63,280 bases of DNA from Dinochytrium kinnereticum (taxonomy: Eukaryota > Chytridiomycota > Chytridiomycetes > Chytridiales > Chytridiaceae). Where the stretch lies: positions 1,049 to 64,328 of the forward strand of contig JADGJT010000106.1 of the NCBI GenBank assembly GCA_027604005.1, given 5' to 3'. A model generated the notes under the pieces. The model saw nothing but the letters and a program-made list of their open reading frames with translations, searched no databases and had not been told where the DNA came from. The translations under genes and the position numbers were made by a program. This document shows, piece after piece, positions 35,807 through 46,392 of this stretch. Within the stretch, counting starts at the first letter, position 1. Each line of letters opens with the position of its first letter.

Positions 35807-37867
35807 TTGCTGGCTGGCCGCACCCAAACTACTCTGTTTCAGACCCAACGAAACCAAACAGCGCCTGGCTGTGCTGAACGACGACTGCCTGCCCTCTCGC
35901 ACCGACCGACACGAGGCATGCGACACGCAGCCGCCGTCTCCAACGGCCATGCTGTGCGGGATGAGGAGGAGATCGCCTCGCTGGCTGCCGCATTGGCCTC
36001 AACGACAACCCTGGCTGAGGAACATGCCGCCTTGAAATCCCCATGCGCAAAGCAACGGGAGAACACCACAGTCAGCATCCCAACCGAGGTGCTCCTGCTA
36101 ATCTTCTCGAACCTGCTTCCGAGCTCCACCTCCGCATCCTCGGCATCGACCTCCTCCGCCTCGCTCTGTGCATGCTCTCTGGTTTGCCACCAATGGCATT
36201 CAGCCTCCTCATCCCTGCTCTACAACACACCACACATCTCCTCTCTCTCCGTGCTCGAGTCCCTTATTCGATCTCTTTGTCCCCCTCCGTCGGGTTTGAT
36301 CACGACCGTCACAGACACCACTGTTCGTGGGTCAGTCACGACCACCTCCACCAGCCGGCACATTCGATGCATTCGCGAATCGGGACACGAAGCCAGGACG
36401 GTTGCTCCACCACGCTCTCTCATTCGCAATCTTGCGCTGTCTGCCTCGTTGGTGGAGTCTCAAAGACATGCCCCAGGGCTCTCCACCCTGCTCGGAAGGC
36501 TTTTAGCAGTCCCTGGGGTCTCCCTTGAGGGACTGGATCTCGGTTTCTGTAAGGGCGTTTCCAATTTCGCACTCCAGCGGCTCTTTTCATCTTCTGAGGT
36601 GAGCGATTTATTTTTTGTAACAAACGGCTGCGGCGATAAGCCAGAATGCTGTCCACTTGTTGAGGATTTCTTGGACCTGTTCCTGCTCATTTCTCTTCGA
36701 CTAACAGCTGACTTATCATTCATCCTCATGGGGACTCGTCCACTTCACTACTCATACCACGCGTACTCGCAATCACAGCGCCTCTCTGCATCCGCGGCAG
36801 CTCTCTCAACTCTCACGGCGTTGAACCTCTCCGGAGGAGGGAGGACCGAGATATGCGTGATCCAAATTGCAACGTCCTGCCCCCTTCTAAAAAGACTTGG
36901 ACTGGCGTGGAACCTCGCCGTTGGCGACTTTGCTGTGTCGGAAATCGCCAGGCTCTGCCCTCGCCTGGAATGGCTCGACCTCTCTGGATGTGCGAGGGTC
37001 TCAGATAAGGCCTTGCATGCTGTTGCACTTCACCTAGGGGATCAATCTAGGGCTAAACGAGTTGGAGAAGGGAAGGCTGCTGCGTTGGCATCAGCCGTAA
37101 CCGCAAGACGGCGCGTGGGGTTATCCGTGTCAACAGTTTTGGAACCAACATCTGGATCCTCATCTCCCATGACATCACCGTCGTCTTGGGTGCTGTCCCC
37201 TCGAACAGTTCCTACCCATGCGTTAGGGTTTCTTGAGGATGCAGCTACACCATTCTCATCGACGACACCCTCGTCCATTCCCTCACCGACATCCCATTTG
37301 CGAGCCGCTACAAACCGCATCTCGTCTGTGCTCACAACAATCGAGGATCATCCATGGCCCCCAGGCCTCATGATGACCCTTGGCGGTATGTCGGCATCTC
37401 CGTCCGTTACCTCTCCCACCATTATCAGATCAGCGTGGAGCGACCCATCCCTTTCCTCGACTTCTCAAATCACCGAAGAAGAGTCACTCCCAACACCTCC
37501 CTCAACACCTCGTCTCAGTCGCCGTGTCTTACTTCGAAGCCAAAGCTCACCTTCAGCAAAGACCACCACATCTCCATCCGTCACCGTCGATGCCCCGCAT
37601 GAAGAGAATCGACGAAAAGGCCGATTAAGACACATGAATCTGGGACACTGCGTTCTCGTCACGGACGTCGGGGTTTCGGACCTTCTTGACCGATGTGGGA
37701 GGTCATTGGTGAGCGTCAATGTTGTTGGATGTCCAGACGTTCTTATGGGAGTTGAAAGGAAGAAGGGGAAGCTCGCAGATGGGGAAGGGCAGGAGGATCT
37801 AAGGGAGGTGAAGGGTGATATGTCGGTTTTGGTGAGGAGTTGGGAATTTGAGGGGTTTTGGGTATGA
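35807..37867 (+). CDS. F-box / leucine-rich-repeat protein
   Basis: Probable SCF ubiquitin-ligase substrate receptor. The F-box is VSIPTEVLLLIFSNLL ... SLVCHQWHSASSSLLY. LRR units of the cysteine-containing type follow: LDLGFCKGVSNFALQ, LTALNLSGGG, LKRLGLAWNLAVGDFAV, LEWLDLSGCARVSDKAL. After a roughly 190-residue Ser/Thr/Pro-rich insert comes a last unit, HMNLGHCVLVTDVGVSDLL. The open frame is continuous for 686 aa, but a 180-nt in-frame intron at 36599-36778 (gtgagc...cacag) probably removes non-LRR sequence and gives about 626 aa. The start may be the ATG at 35807 or a later one at 35918, nearer the F-box. It resembles GRR1/AMN1-type proteins in architecture; the exact orthologue is unclear. 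Confidence 0.78.
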   Translation: MLAGRTQTTLFQTQRNQTAPGCAERRLPALSHRPTRGMRHAAAVSNGHAVRDEEEIASLAAALASTTTLAEEHAALKSPCAKQRENTTVSIPTEVLLLIFSNLLPSSTSASSASTSSASLCACSLVCHQWHSASSSLLYNTPHISSLSVLESLIRSLCPPPSGLITTVTDTTVRGSVTTTSTSRHIRCIRESGHEARTVAPPRSLIRNLALSASLVESQRHAPGLSTLLGRLLAVPGVSLEGLDLGFCKGVSNFALQRLFSSSEVSDLFFVTNGCGDKPECCPLVEDFLDLFLLISLRLTADLSFILMGTRPLHYSYHAYSQSQRLSASAAALSTLTALNLSGGGRTEICVIQIATSCPLLKRLGLAWNLAVGDFAVSEIARLCPRLEWLDLSGCARVSDKALHAVALHLGDQSRAKRVGEGKAAALASAVTARRRVGLSVSTVLEPTSGSSSPMTSPSSWVLSPRTVPTHALGFLEDAATPFSSTTPSSIPSPTSHLRAATNRISSVLTTIEDHPWPPGLMMTLGGMSASPSVTSPTIIRSAWSDPSLSSTSQITEEESLPTPPSTPRLSRRVLLRSQSSPSAKTTTSPSVTVDAPHEENRRKGRLRHMNLGHCVLVTDVGVSDLLDRCGRSLVSVNVVGCPDVLMGVERKKGKLADGEGQEDLREVKGDMSVLVRSWEFEGFWV

Positions 37868-38735
37868 TGTTAGAGTGGAGGTATATGCTTTATCATGTTT
37901 TTGTTATAAGTTTGATGCCCATTTGACTTTCGTCTGCTGTTTTAGTACAGGGGCTTCCTTTTTCTTTTTCACTGGACTTGCGGTATTGATTTTGATGGAC
38001 ACATCTTTCCTTTCTGGCATTTTCTTTTGATGCTTTGACTTTTGCTGCTCTTTTTCTGTTCAATGTTTTCTAGCATGTTTCCCCTTCAATTGTATAATAC
38101 ACAAACCCTTTTTTTTTTCCTTTTTTTTTCCGAACGTGCATAATTGGTATGGCCCTAATCAGTTTGATACAAATCCAAGAGATCGCCTACCATGTTCAAA
38201 CAGAGATATGGTTCTAAATAACATGTTTGAAAAAGATATTCTATTCTCATCGACATAATATATTCAAAAAGACATTCTATACGCATCGGCAAATGAGAGA
38301 AACGTTATAAGACAAAGAAACGGCAAGGTGGAAAGAGATTATCTAGATACAGCATCTATCGCAACAAGGCTATGCCGCGTGGTTTGGTTGGTGACTGCTG
38401 TCTTTTTTCTTTATCAGGGATGAATGGGAGGGGGGGTGAAATCGCATGTCGTGGATGGGATGGCAGGTGATAGATTATATGGGGTCGGTAAACAAAGCCA
38501 GGAGAACCCATTTCCCCAGCAATCAATGAGGCTCAATTCAAATAAAAAGAAAAAAAAGAAGAAAAGATAAAGATAAAGATAGTGGAACATATAAAGCCCT
38601 CCAGTTTGTTCAACAAAGCCAGCATCCAAACCATTTTTACGCGAAGCCCAGACCACAAAGATGAAACAACAAAAAAAACAACAAACAAAAAAAAAGGAAT
38701 AATAAGAAAAGCCCACCACCACACCAAACTCCTCC
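37868..38735. other. convergent intergenic region, no gene seen
   Basis: 868 nt between the F-box gene stop (plus) and the stop of the helical protein (minus). T-rich at 37930-38130 and A-rich at 38540-38700, consistent with two 3' ends. The 102-aa Phe/Tyr/Cys-rich minus frame at 38414-38722 is translation of the A/T-rich tract and is not convincing. Confidence 0.6.
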
Positions 38736-40759
38736 TCACGCTAAAACAGGGACCCCACCCTCCCTCTTTCCCCCCTTCATCTCCCTCCCCAGAAGCGGCA
38801 TCTCAATCTCCCGAACACTCACCATCAAAACCTCCACCCCTCCCAACATCCTCACATCCAATCTCGGCAAATCCTCCACCTCCTCCCCCATCCTTCCACA
38901 ACAAAACTCTGTCAGGGCATCCTGAAACACCTCAACGCGTCGGCACAAGATCATGTCTCGCTCAAGTGAGACTCGGACGTCAAGCTCGTTCGCGGCTTGA
39001 AGGGAGAATCGGTGGGTCTTTTTAAGCGTCTCGATTGTGCTTGTTAGGCAGGTTGGGAGGGTGGTGGTCAGGTGTTGGAGGAGGGGAGCAAGGTCTTGGG
39101 GGGTGGGAGGAAGGGGAGAGGGGGAACGAGATCGGGAGGTGGGTGGTTTTAATAGGGAGTGTTTGGTGGGGGACGGGGATTTTGAGGGTGGTGTTGGTGA
39201 GGGAATGCGGAGGATAGCGTCGAGGTCGAGTCTGAAAGGATAGATAAAAGTTAGCAACGCTTGAATGAATGCTTGAATCAAGGCAAGGGTGAGTTTCTCT
39301 TGGTCGGTTGTGGTTCTGTTCTGTTCTGCCACAGCGCTTCCACACCAATCCAAGTCCTCACAACGATAACTCCAAAAAGAAGAAGAAAATAAAAGGAATC
39401 AAAACTCACAAAGAAGCTTGAAAAGAAGGTAATGAAGGAGCCAAGGATCCAGCCAAAGCCAACTTCTTTCTAATGCCTTCAAAAGCCTTCTCAACTTCTG
39501 GAACCCGAAACAAATGAATGCCGTCAGCATATGTGCAAATTAAGAAAGGAAAGGAGATGCAGCTGACTAACCCTCTTGAAGATGACGCGTTTGAGTGGCA
39601 GAAGAGCCAGATTCGTCGCCGCCGTCTCGGTTCGCAGGGCCGCGGCGCCGGCCAAAGGTATCGAATTTGCGCTGCAGTGATCCAGAGGAACTGTAAACAC
39701 GACGGCAAGTTAGAGAATCGGTCTGGAGAGCAAATTAGGCTATATCACAAGACAACTCACCCTCTCCTCTCACCCCACTCTCCACTCTCCACCTCCGCGC
39801 GAATTTTTGATGCCAGCCCCTCAACAATCCCCATAACCTCCTTTAGATCTTTCTTAGCCTCCTCAATGTTCCTTGCAGTGGTACGGTACTGCTCCAAGTG
39901 AACCTTCAGCGTCTTTAAAACGTTCACAGCGCGAGCATCAATACTGTCAGAAGAAAACACCTCCTGGAAAAGTTTGGAGAGTTCAGTCTGGTCGTCCTCA
40001 AGCTGAGAAGCACAGAGGTTAAGGTCGGCGAGCTTTAAAGTGGGTTGAAGGTTAAAACATGTTACTGTAGTCAACCACTGGCTGACCTTTCGTTCTTCGA
40101 TGGAGAGCGCATCTAGGATCGTTTGGCATTTTATCCTCTCGAGTTCTTCGCGGGATGGAATGCAGTCGAGGATGTTGGTGGGCTTGGAGTGAGGGGATGC
40201 GACTGCATCGGGTTCTTTGGAGAATGTGGATTTTTTCTGTTTTTTCGAATCAATCATTGTTAGATTATGATGCTTCCACTGGTTAAGGGTAATAATGAAT
40301 AAGTGTGTTCTTACGATGGGGTTGAGGAGATTCAAAATTCCATTCTGAATAATATTTAGGATCGAAGGAGTAACGTTAGCCGCAGGAACAGTTGAGGGAA
40401 AAAGGAAGCAACAGAACTATCTGGTTCTAGGCATTTCAATAATCACCTTTGGCTTTTGTTTTGGCGCAGTACGAGTCTTTTGAAATAGCTCCACTCTATG
40501 GGTGCATTGCATATACTCTGTCAGCTCATTTGAACATAAAAAAGCGAAAACGCTATGAAACGAAAATTAAAGATTCTGCTTACTGAGTCTCGCGGATCTC
40601 TTCAGCCAAGTTGAAGTGATGCTTGTATTCGGACATGAGTGATTCCACGATGGCTCTCTGTGCATCAGCAAAAGGGTAAGAACGTCGACAATAGAACTTT
40701 ACAAAACAGCAAGCAACTACCTGTGTGTCGATCTGCGCGGGTAGTTCAGACAACGCCAT
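38736..40759 (-). CDS. unassigned helical / coiled-coil protein
   Basis: No family recognised. Exons that splice in frame: 40759-40721, 40657-40584, 40495-40447, 40344-40315, an exon from about 40285 to about 39763 (with a possible 54-nt in-frame intron starting after E-E-R-K), then exons near 39690-39570, 39500-39410 and 39325-38736. The N terminus reads MALSELPAQIDTQ, RAIVESLMSEYKHHF, VELFQKTRT. The centre is predicted helical (QTILDALSIEERK, LSKLFQEVF, ARNIEEAKKDLKEVMGIVEGL). Next come an Arg/Gly/Ser-rich linker, another helical block (EVEKAFEGIRKKLALAG, KLTLALIQAFIQALLTF), a Pro/Ser-rich stretch and a final helical part. The layout resembles small coiled-coil complex subunits (kinetochore or augmin type), but that is only an impression. 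Confidence 0.6.
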
Positions 40760-41134
40760 GATGGAAGTTGCTAATCGATCTATGTGTTTGAAAAGACAGT
40801 GAGTTAATCGCTCATTACTATCGCCCCGTTGGGAAATCCGAAAATCCGAAAATCAAGACCAGCTCAACTCACGGTAATGACCAAGATGCTGAAGCGAGAC
40901 AGTTGGCGCTCGCCGTGTCTTTGGTGCAGGATTGGTCATCCGAATGGGCTTGAAAGTGGGTTGTGTGGCTACTTGCAGTGTTGATGATGGTAGCGTGGTC
41001 ATTCCCCTCTATTCCTTCAGCTTTCCCCAGACTCTCCTATCTTTGCTTAAGCTTGTTGGATGAAGTGGTGTGGTTTGCAGTGCTGACTCCGGAATGAATG
41101 ACGGCCTTCTCTCTTAGCCGTTGAATTAAAGAAA

Positions 41135-41668
41135 ATGATGGGGGGTAATGGAAGAAGCTCAAAACTGAAGCTGAGGTATTTTAAAGCCGCGAAAACGAAA
41201 ACCCAGTCAGGTATGGTTCTGGATCGGGCAGACAAAAAGAGGAGCGGAGATGATGGTGTGCAGTCGATGGCGAGCAACGGAGAAGCACACGGGGAAAACG
41301 CTAAGTCGAGTGCGTTCGGCTGGCGGTGGAGATACGGCAATGGCGTGGGTGCTGAAGTTAGGATTTGGAGCAGCCGTCCGTCGGTGGAAGAAGTGAAGGA
41401 CTGGGGCATTGCTGTCTCGATGCCTGGGCATCAAAGGGCTCAGTCATTGGGGGACGCGGTCGTGGCTGTTTGTGTCACTCAGGATGGTGAGCTTTGGCCC
41501 GGTGCTACGGATCTTCCGGTTTGTGTCGGGAACATGTTCACTTGGCGTGGTACAAAAGAGCCCAGGCAAGCAAAGGCCACTCTGTTGCACCTGGCGTCTC
41601 TGCTCCCAGTGCTCTGGACAGTTGCACAGAAGCATGTACCTGCCCTTATTTCTTGCTTTGTTTGGTGA
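41135..41668 (+). CDS. possible small hypothetical protein (177 aa)
   Basis: An intronless open frame with no recognisable domain, in the 1.09-kb gap between the start of the helical protein gene and the stop of the PLOD-like gene. Basic and Gly/Ser-rich N-terminal half, more hydrophobic C-terminal end. It may be a real short gene or chance openness in a moderately GC-rich promoter. Nothing in the sequence decides it. Confidence 0.25.
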   Translation: MMGGNGRSSKLKLRYFKAAKTKTQSGMVLDRADKKRSGDDGVQSMASNGEAHGENAKSSAFGWRWRYGNGVGAEVRIWSSRPSVEEVKDWGIAVSMPGHQRAQSLGDAVVAVCVTQDGELWPGATDLPVCVGNMFTWRGTKEPRQAKATLLHLASLLPVLWTVAQKHVPALISCFVW

Positions 41669-41847
41669 TAAATAAATAATAAATATTTAGACCCAGCACC
41701 TCGGTAATAGCAGTGGGTTCGATGGAGGACAAAAGAAAGAGGGGAAACTTCTAAAAAAGCTCTCCCCAACAACGCAATGCTGTAATTAAATCGCCTTCAT
41801 AAACATGCCCCCACAAAAAACAAGGGTAAAAAATATAATGCTAAGCG

Positions 41848-43542
41848 CTAATGCCCTTTCGCAGCCTCCTTTAGTTTCCTCGCTCTCTCAACAGCCTTTC
41901 GGCTCCATTCCATTCCAAACATAGCGGCAACCTCATCCAAGACTCTATTCTCAACCTTTGCCCCATTCTGATGCAATATACAAGGCGTGCCGCCAGCAGT
42001 TTCCCCCTTTAATCGAACAGTTCCCGCTGTCGCATTCACAATAAAATCAGAAAAAGGGACAGAGTAAAGTGCCGCGAATAAATCATTGTCAAAGTCCAGT
42101 GCTATGAGGGGTGTATGTGATGATGAGGTAGTGGATGAGGAGATGGCGGAGCTTTGGCGTCGAACGCGGCGTTTACGTTTCTTCCCGCCGTTGCCTAGCT
42201 TTTCGGAGACCAAGTCTTCCTCCCAGACCGTTTCAGAATCATAGGCATCAAGAGCAACTCCAAGGCGGTGACGCGCCTCCAGCACGCGCTGATGTGGTAC
42301 TGGGTCGGGGTAGGGGTAAAGTGGGGAAGATGATGGCGATGTTGTTCCAGTTTCCATTTCGGCGCGGTCCAAATCCTTCATAGCCTTTGCTACCGCATCA
42401 AAAAGTGGGTCAGCAATGGATCTTTTTCTCTTTTTCCCTTTCTCCTTCACAGGCAATCCACCACTATCCTCAAGTTCCTCTACTTCGTCAACCCAGAACC
42501 TCCTCGGTTCCAGATAAGCCCTCGAGAGCTCGAGCTGATCATCGATGCAATCGTTCCTGTAGATGCCTCGCAAAAGGTGAGCCACATCTCCAGCTCTCCC
42601 GATCATAGTACCGGCGTTAAGGTACTGAAACCGAAACTTCCACTGATGGTCGTCACGAGGTCGGCACCCCAACGACTTCACCAAGTCTGGCGTAATGGGC
42701 CCTCCTCCACCATAAGAGACACCACCAGCTCCGCGTCGCTCAATCTCAGGATTGTCATTCAAGCGCCTCTCTTGACCCTGGGGCTTGGGCATCTCCTGAG
42801 TCCTCAAAGCACACCGGGGATCTCGCATCCCTTCAGGTCTCCAAACAACCTCTTTTTTCGAGTAGCTATGCCAGAGATTCCCTTCGGGCCAGCATACAGC
42901 TTCTGCGGACACGAGAATGGGTGAAGCAGCTGAGGTTCGTTCTCTATATCGTCTAACAATCTCGCCGCTATCGCAGGATGGAGTAAGAATAACATCCTCC
43001 CCATCCGTCAGAACTACGAGACGGTGCTTCGGGAGCGTAGAGAGGTAATCGTGGTAGGCTCTCACACGCTGTCCCCATCCTCTCCAGCCTGTACCCTTCC
43101 CAAGAATGGTAAGCGGTATCCCCTTCTCCTTTAAGTTTGATGCCAAACGGTTCACACCCAGATTACAGGAAGTGGTGTAAATTACCCACTCCATCCCACA
43201 TTCCTGAACCGACCCACAAGAGGTGTTGTAGGTGACCCTCTCTGATGGGAATGGATATTGTCTGATATCCAAGATCGCCTCTCGAACAGCTTCATTGCAA
43301 GGCGCTGAGTCTCTGATCCTGTCCATAGCAAGAAACAGTCCAGCGAGGAATTTAAGCTGTTGTAGGTAGCAGACCGGAGATGCGAAGGGAGACGGGCGTG
43401 GGATGGCCTGGGGGACGGGGACTGTACCAAGGTCCCGCATGGCCATGTAGAGGGTGAGGCAGACAAGAAAAGAAAGAGCGATAATGAGGATAGTTTGTAT
43501 GAGTTTGCGAAAGATGCGCCATATTCTCCTATTCACTCGCAT
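41848..43542 (-). CDS. membrane-anchored PLOD-type glycosyltransferase
   Basis: Single exon, 564 aa. Residues about 15-37 form one membrane anchor after a basic start (RRIWRIFRKL), so it is probably a type II Golgi/ER protein. The rest resembles the N-terminal glycosyltransferase domain of procollagen lysyl hydroxylases: GKGTGWRGWGQRV, LVVLTDGEDVIL (Asp-containing metal-binding loop), PILVSAEAVCWPE, FQYLNAGTMIGRAGDV, DDQLELSRAYLE, ALDFDNDLFAALY, ILHQNGAK. The 2-oxoglutarate dioxygenase half of PLOD is absent. A charged Ser/Pro/Arg-rich insert lies between the D-D-Q and A-L-D-F-D blocks (about residues 345-475). Acceptor substrate is unknown; in animals the domain glucosylates hydroxylysine. 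Overall family is confident, enzymatic specificity is inference. Confidence 0.82.
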   Translation of the reverse strand: MRVNRRIWRIFRKLIQTILIIALSFLVCLTLYMAMRDLGTVPVPQAIPRPSPFASPVCYLQQLKFLAGLFLAMDRIRDSAPCNEAVREAILDIRQYPFPSERVTYNTSCGSVQECGMEWVIYTTSCNLGVNRLASNLKEKGIPLTILGKGTGWRGWGQRVRAYHDYLSTLPKHRLVVLTDGEDVILTPSCDSGEIVRRYRERTSAASPILVSAEAVCWPEGNLWHSYSKKEVVWRPEGMRDPRCALRTQEMPKPQGQERRLNDNPEIERRGAGGVSYGGGGPITPDLVKSLGCRPRDDHQWKFRFQYLNAGTMIGRAGDVAHLLRGIYRNDCIDDQLELSRAYLEPRRFWVDEVEELEDSGGLPVKEKGKKRKRSIADPLFDAVAKAMKDLDRAEMETGTTSPSSSPLYPYPDPVPHQRVLEARHRLGVALDAYDSETVWEEDLVSEKLGNGGKKRKRRVRRQSSAISSSTTSSSHTPLIALDFDNDLFAALYSVPFSDFIVNATAGTVRLKGETAGGTPCILHQNGAKVENRVLDEVAAMFGMEWSRKAVERARKLKEAAKGH

Positions 43543-43884
43543 CTTTTTCTGAGGTCGGGAAAGAGGTGGGGTGGTCGGCGATGGAGGAGGGAGGAGAGGG
43601 CCGTCGTCAAAGGTTTTCTGCCGTTGGTGGGAAATGGTGGCGGATTACGTGCGGGTTAATGGTTTCGACAGTTGCTTTCCTTGCCTGCGAAAAGCGGCAA
43701 ACGTCCAACTCTGGTGGTTGTGAGAGAAGCGATTGCCGAGTTTCGGCCTATACACAGCTGTTGCCCACTTCCGCTGTCTTTTCCCTACGAGACGCGATAC
43801 TCTTTCTCAGCGGAACACTGAGGCCTATGCCTGACTGCGAATTCCAGGGGGTTGGGCTGTTGTTGACTGGTCTGCCTTGATTGA

Positions 43885-45828
43885 ATGGAGGTTCAGGTGC
43901 TGAAGGTGTTTTCTCAATTTTTTTTTTTTGCTTTGGGCCATCCAAGTCACCAACAATCAACAAACGCTGAAGGGCCTTCCAACTGGATTCATCACCACCC
44001 ACATCCGCAGCAACGGTCGCATCAGAAGCCTCAGGATGCTTCCAGATCCACCAGAATGAGCTTCAGGGGAGATACCTGACGGCCGCCGCCGACATTCCTG
44101 AGGAAGGGACGATCGTTCTCAACGCCCTCCCATACGCTTTCGCCATTCTCGATGGGTGCGTTAAAAGAATTTACTCATCTGCGGCGTCCATGCATCGCCC
44201 TTTTTTCGTTCATGACTGACTCGCCTGATTTTTATTTGTTTTTATGAAGATTCAAGAAACGATTCTGTGCTCAATGTCTGTATGAATGCGGGGACCAGCG
44301 GACCTTTACTTTTCGGTGCATGGGATGCGATCAGGTTTATTTCTGCTCAAAACCTTGCCTGGAAGCGTCCTTGAAGGAGGGGCATACAGTTGTATGCGGT
44401 GCATTGCGGAAGTTGGGTGAGAAAGTTAATGCCGTTTATATCTATTACGATATTCTAAGTGGTATCCTTAAACAAGCTACATTCAAATCATCTGCACACG
44501 AAAAGAGCATCATCAAGATCCTACTTCTTTCCCTCCTTGAACGTAAGCGGCAGGAAGACACAACAACAGACCTTATCAATTCCTGTCTGGGACCAGGGTG
44601 GGGAGGCTGGGATGTTGTGAAGATGGTTGAAAAAGAGCGTGAGGCCTGTGATCCTGCGGAAGAGGAGTTGGACGACTGGGAGGTAGTTGATAAGAACGAG
44701 GGAATTGAATTGGGTGTGGTAAAGCATGATCCAGTAGACTGGGAGAAAGACATCAAGGAGCTTGAGGAGGTAATGCAGGAGCTGACAGTTGCAGATGATG
44801 ATGCTTCGCTAGTGTAAGTTTCTTTGTGATTATATTCGATTTTGATTTGTTCATTGCCGTAACTTTGTCAGTCCCTAACTTCGACCCCTTTTTTGATATT
44901 TCCAATAAAAGCTCGCATGAATCTGATGAGGCTATTTCCGAAACCGTTAAGACCATCAATCCAACACCAACTCAGATACTCCACGCTCATCTTTTCGTCA
45001 CCTTGGACTTTGAAGCCTTTCCACGCCCCACCTCAAACCCCCCGATATCCTCAACATCATGGTCATCCCTGCAATCTCTTCAATCCCACTACTTGGAATG
45101 GACGCCTGATTCCGTTAAAGACTGGAAAAAGATGCGCGTCTTCGCCGCGAGAGTTGTGAGGGAGTCTGGGCTAGCTGGGTACCTTGTGTCTGAGGAAGGA
45201 GACGGAGCGGTGGAGGATGCTGTAATGCATTTTGTAAGTCGAATTGAGAGTAATGGGTTTGGGGTTTGGGCGGTACCGCGGGAGGGTGTGAAGGAGGGAG
45301 GGAAGAGGGGGTGCGTGGGGAGAGCGGTTTATCCTGTCGCCAGTTTTTTCAATGTATGTTAACCTCTGTCTTCTATTCTCTCTATTTTATTGATTGATAC
45401 TTAATTTTTTTTGAACTTGCTTTATTTTCTTTTGTGGATGCCTTAGGCTAACTACCTTCTTACTTTAAACATCAAAGCATTCTTGCGATCCATCATGCGA
45501 GTGCGTTCAAGTACAAGGCATGATGACCGTTAAGACCAAGCGCCCATTGAAGAGAGGTAATCTTCCATTCCTTATCCCAAATTACTCTAAGAAAAATACT
45601 GATTATATACAATCTTTTGAAGGTGAAGAGCTCACGATCTCCTATATCGATACCAACCTGCCACTATCCGCGAGACGTGCCCGGCTCATGGAAGACTATT
45701 TTTTCGAGTGCATGTGCAAAAGATGCAAGATGGAAGACGAGGCGAGACCTGGAAAAAGGGAAAAGGTGACCTTTTCGGGTGGTGGGGGTGGGGGTGGGAA
45801 GACGACGAAAAAAGGAAAGAAAAAATGA
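43885..45828 (+). CDS. SET and MYND domain (SMYD-type) protein methyltransferase
   Basis: Six exons: 43885-43896, 44046-44155, 44250-44813, 44912-45353, 45478-45556, 45623-45828, giving 470 aa. The split SET domain starts with GRYLTAAADIPEEGTIVL, is interrupted by a MYND zinc finger (CAQCLYECGDQ ... CMGCDQVYFCSKPC ... H-x-x-x-C) and resumes at GRAVYPVASFFN with HSCDPSCE, RGEELTISYID and the C-terminal CMCKRCKMED. This order is diagnostic of SMYD proteins, which methylate lysines of histones or cytoplasmic targets. The NHSC loop has D-P-S instead of the usual x-P-N. An acidic region (about residues 190-235) and a G-rich, Lys-ended tail are lineage features. The first coding exon is only 12 nt, chosen because it supplies an ATG in the SET frame; this start is the least certain part. 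Confidence 0.85.
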
Positions 45829-46392
45829 AATGAATGGTGAATGCTATGCTTTGGTTAGGGTAGCTGATAGAGCTGCCTGTCCCCGGCGTTTTTTACGTTA
45901 CGAGAAGCTTTATTTATTGGGGAAGGTGCAAATAATTCACTACTTTTGGACACCATGCCTGCATCATGTCTCAACACCCAAGTTTTCCCTCTGACTTCAA
46001 TTTCGAATAAAAAATAAATATTAAGATCGGGGTTTAAAAAAAAGGCGACTTTGCGTTTCCAACGCCGGCGCGTGCCACTGTCGAGCGGAGGACGCGCCAA
46101 AGACGGGGTCCATCCGTGTGTCATCCGTGCTAGTGCTATAAGACAGCAAGGAAGTTGAAGAAAAATTCTGAGTCCGACACCCATATTGCGGAGCATCCAG
46201 TGACTACGGCCTCATATCGACCTCATAAGCAGCTAACTCGCCAGCGTCGCCGGAGAAAGGACGGCATCGATTAAGTGAAAGCAGAAGAAACAGGGTCCTC
46301 AAGTAAAGACACTCGGAAATACGATCGGCGGCATATCTGAGTGATATACTTGAACAACATCCGTACTCACAGGACAAGTATCTGCTGCCAAG
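45829..46392. other. intergenic between SMYD-type gene and stress-protein-like gene
   Basis: 564 nt, both neighbours on the plus strand. AT-rich to about 46040, then GC-richer towards the next start, so probably 3' end followed by promoter. No conserved ORF. Confidence 0.5.

Noticed and set aside
35381..35950. Minus-strand frames with poly-Ala and poly-Leu opposite the membrane protein
   Set aside because: These are antisense readings of the CAG/AGC repeat; the sense frame has a proper intron and continuous ORF.
38414..38739. Hydrophobic minus-strand frames rich in Phe, Cys and Tyr
   Set aside because: A/T-rich 3' flank; hydrophobicity comes from T runs, and there is no start context or splice support.
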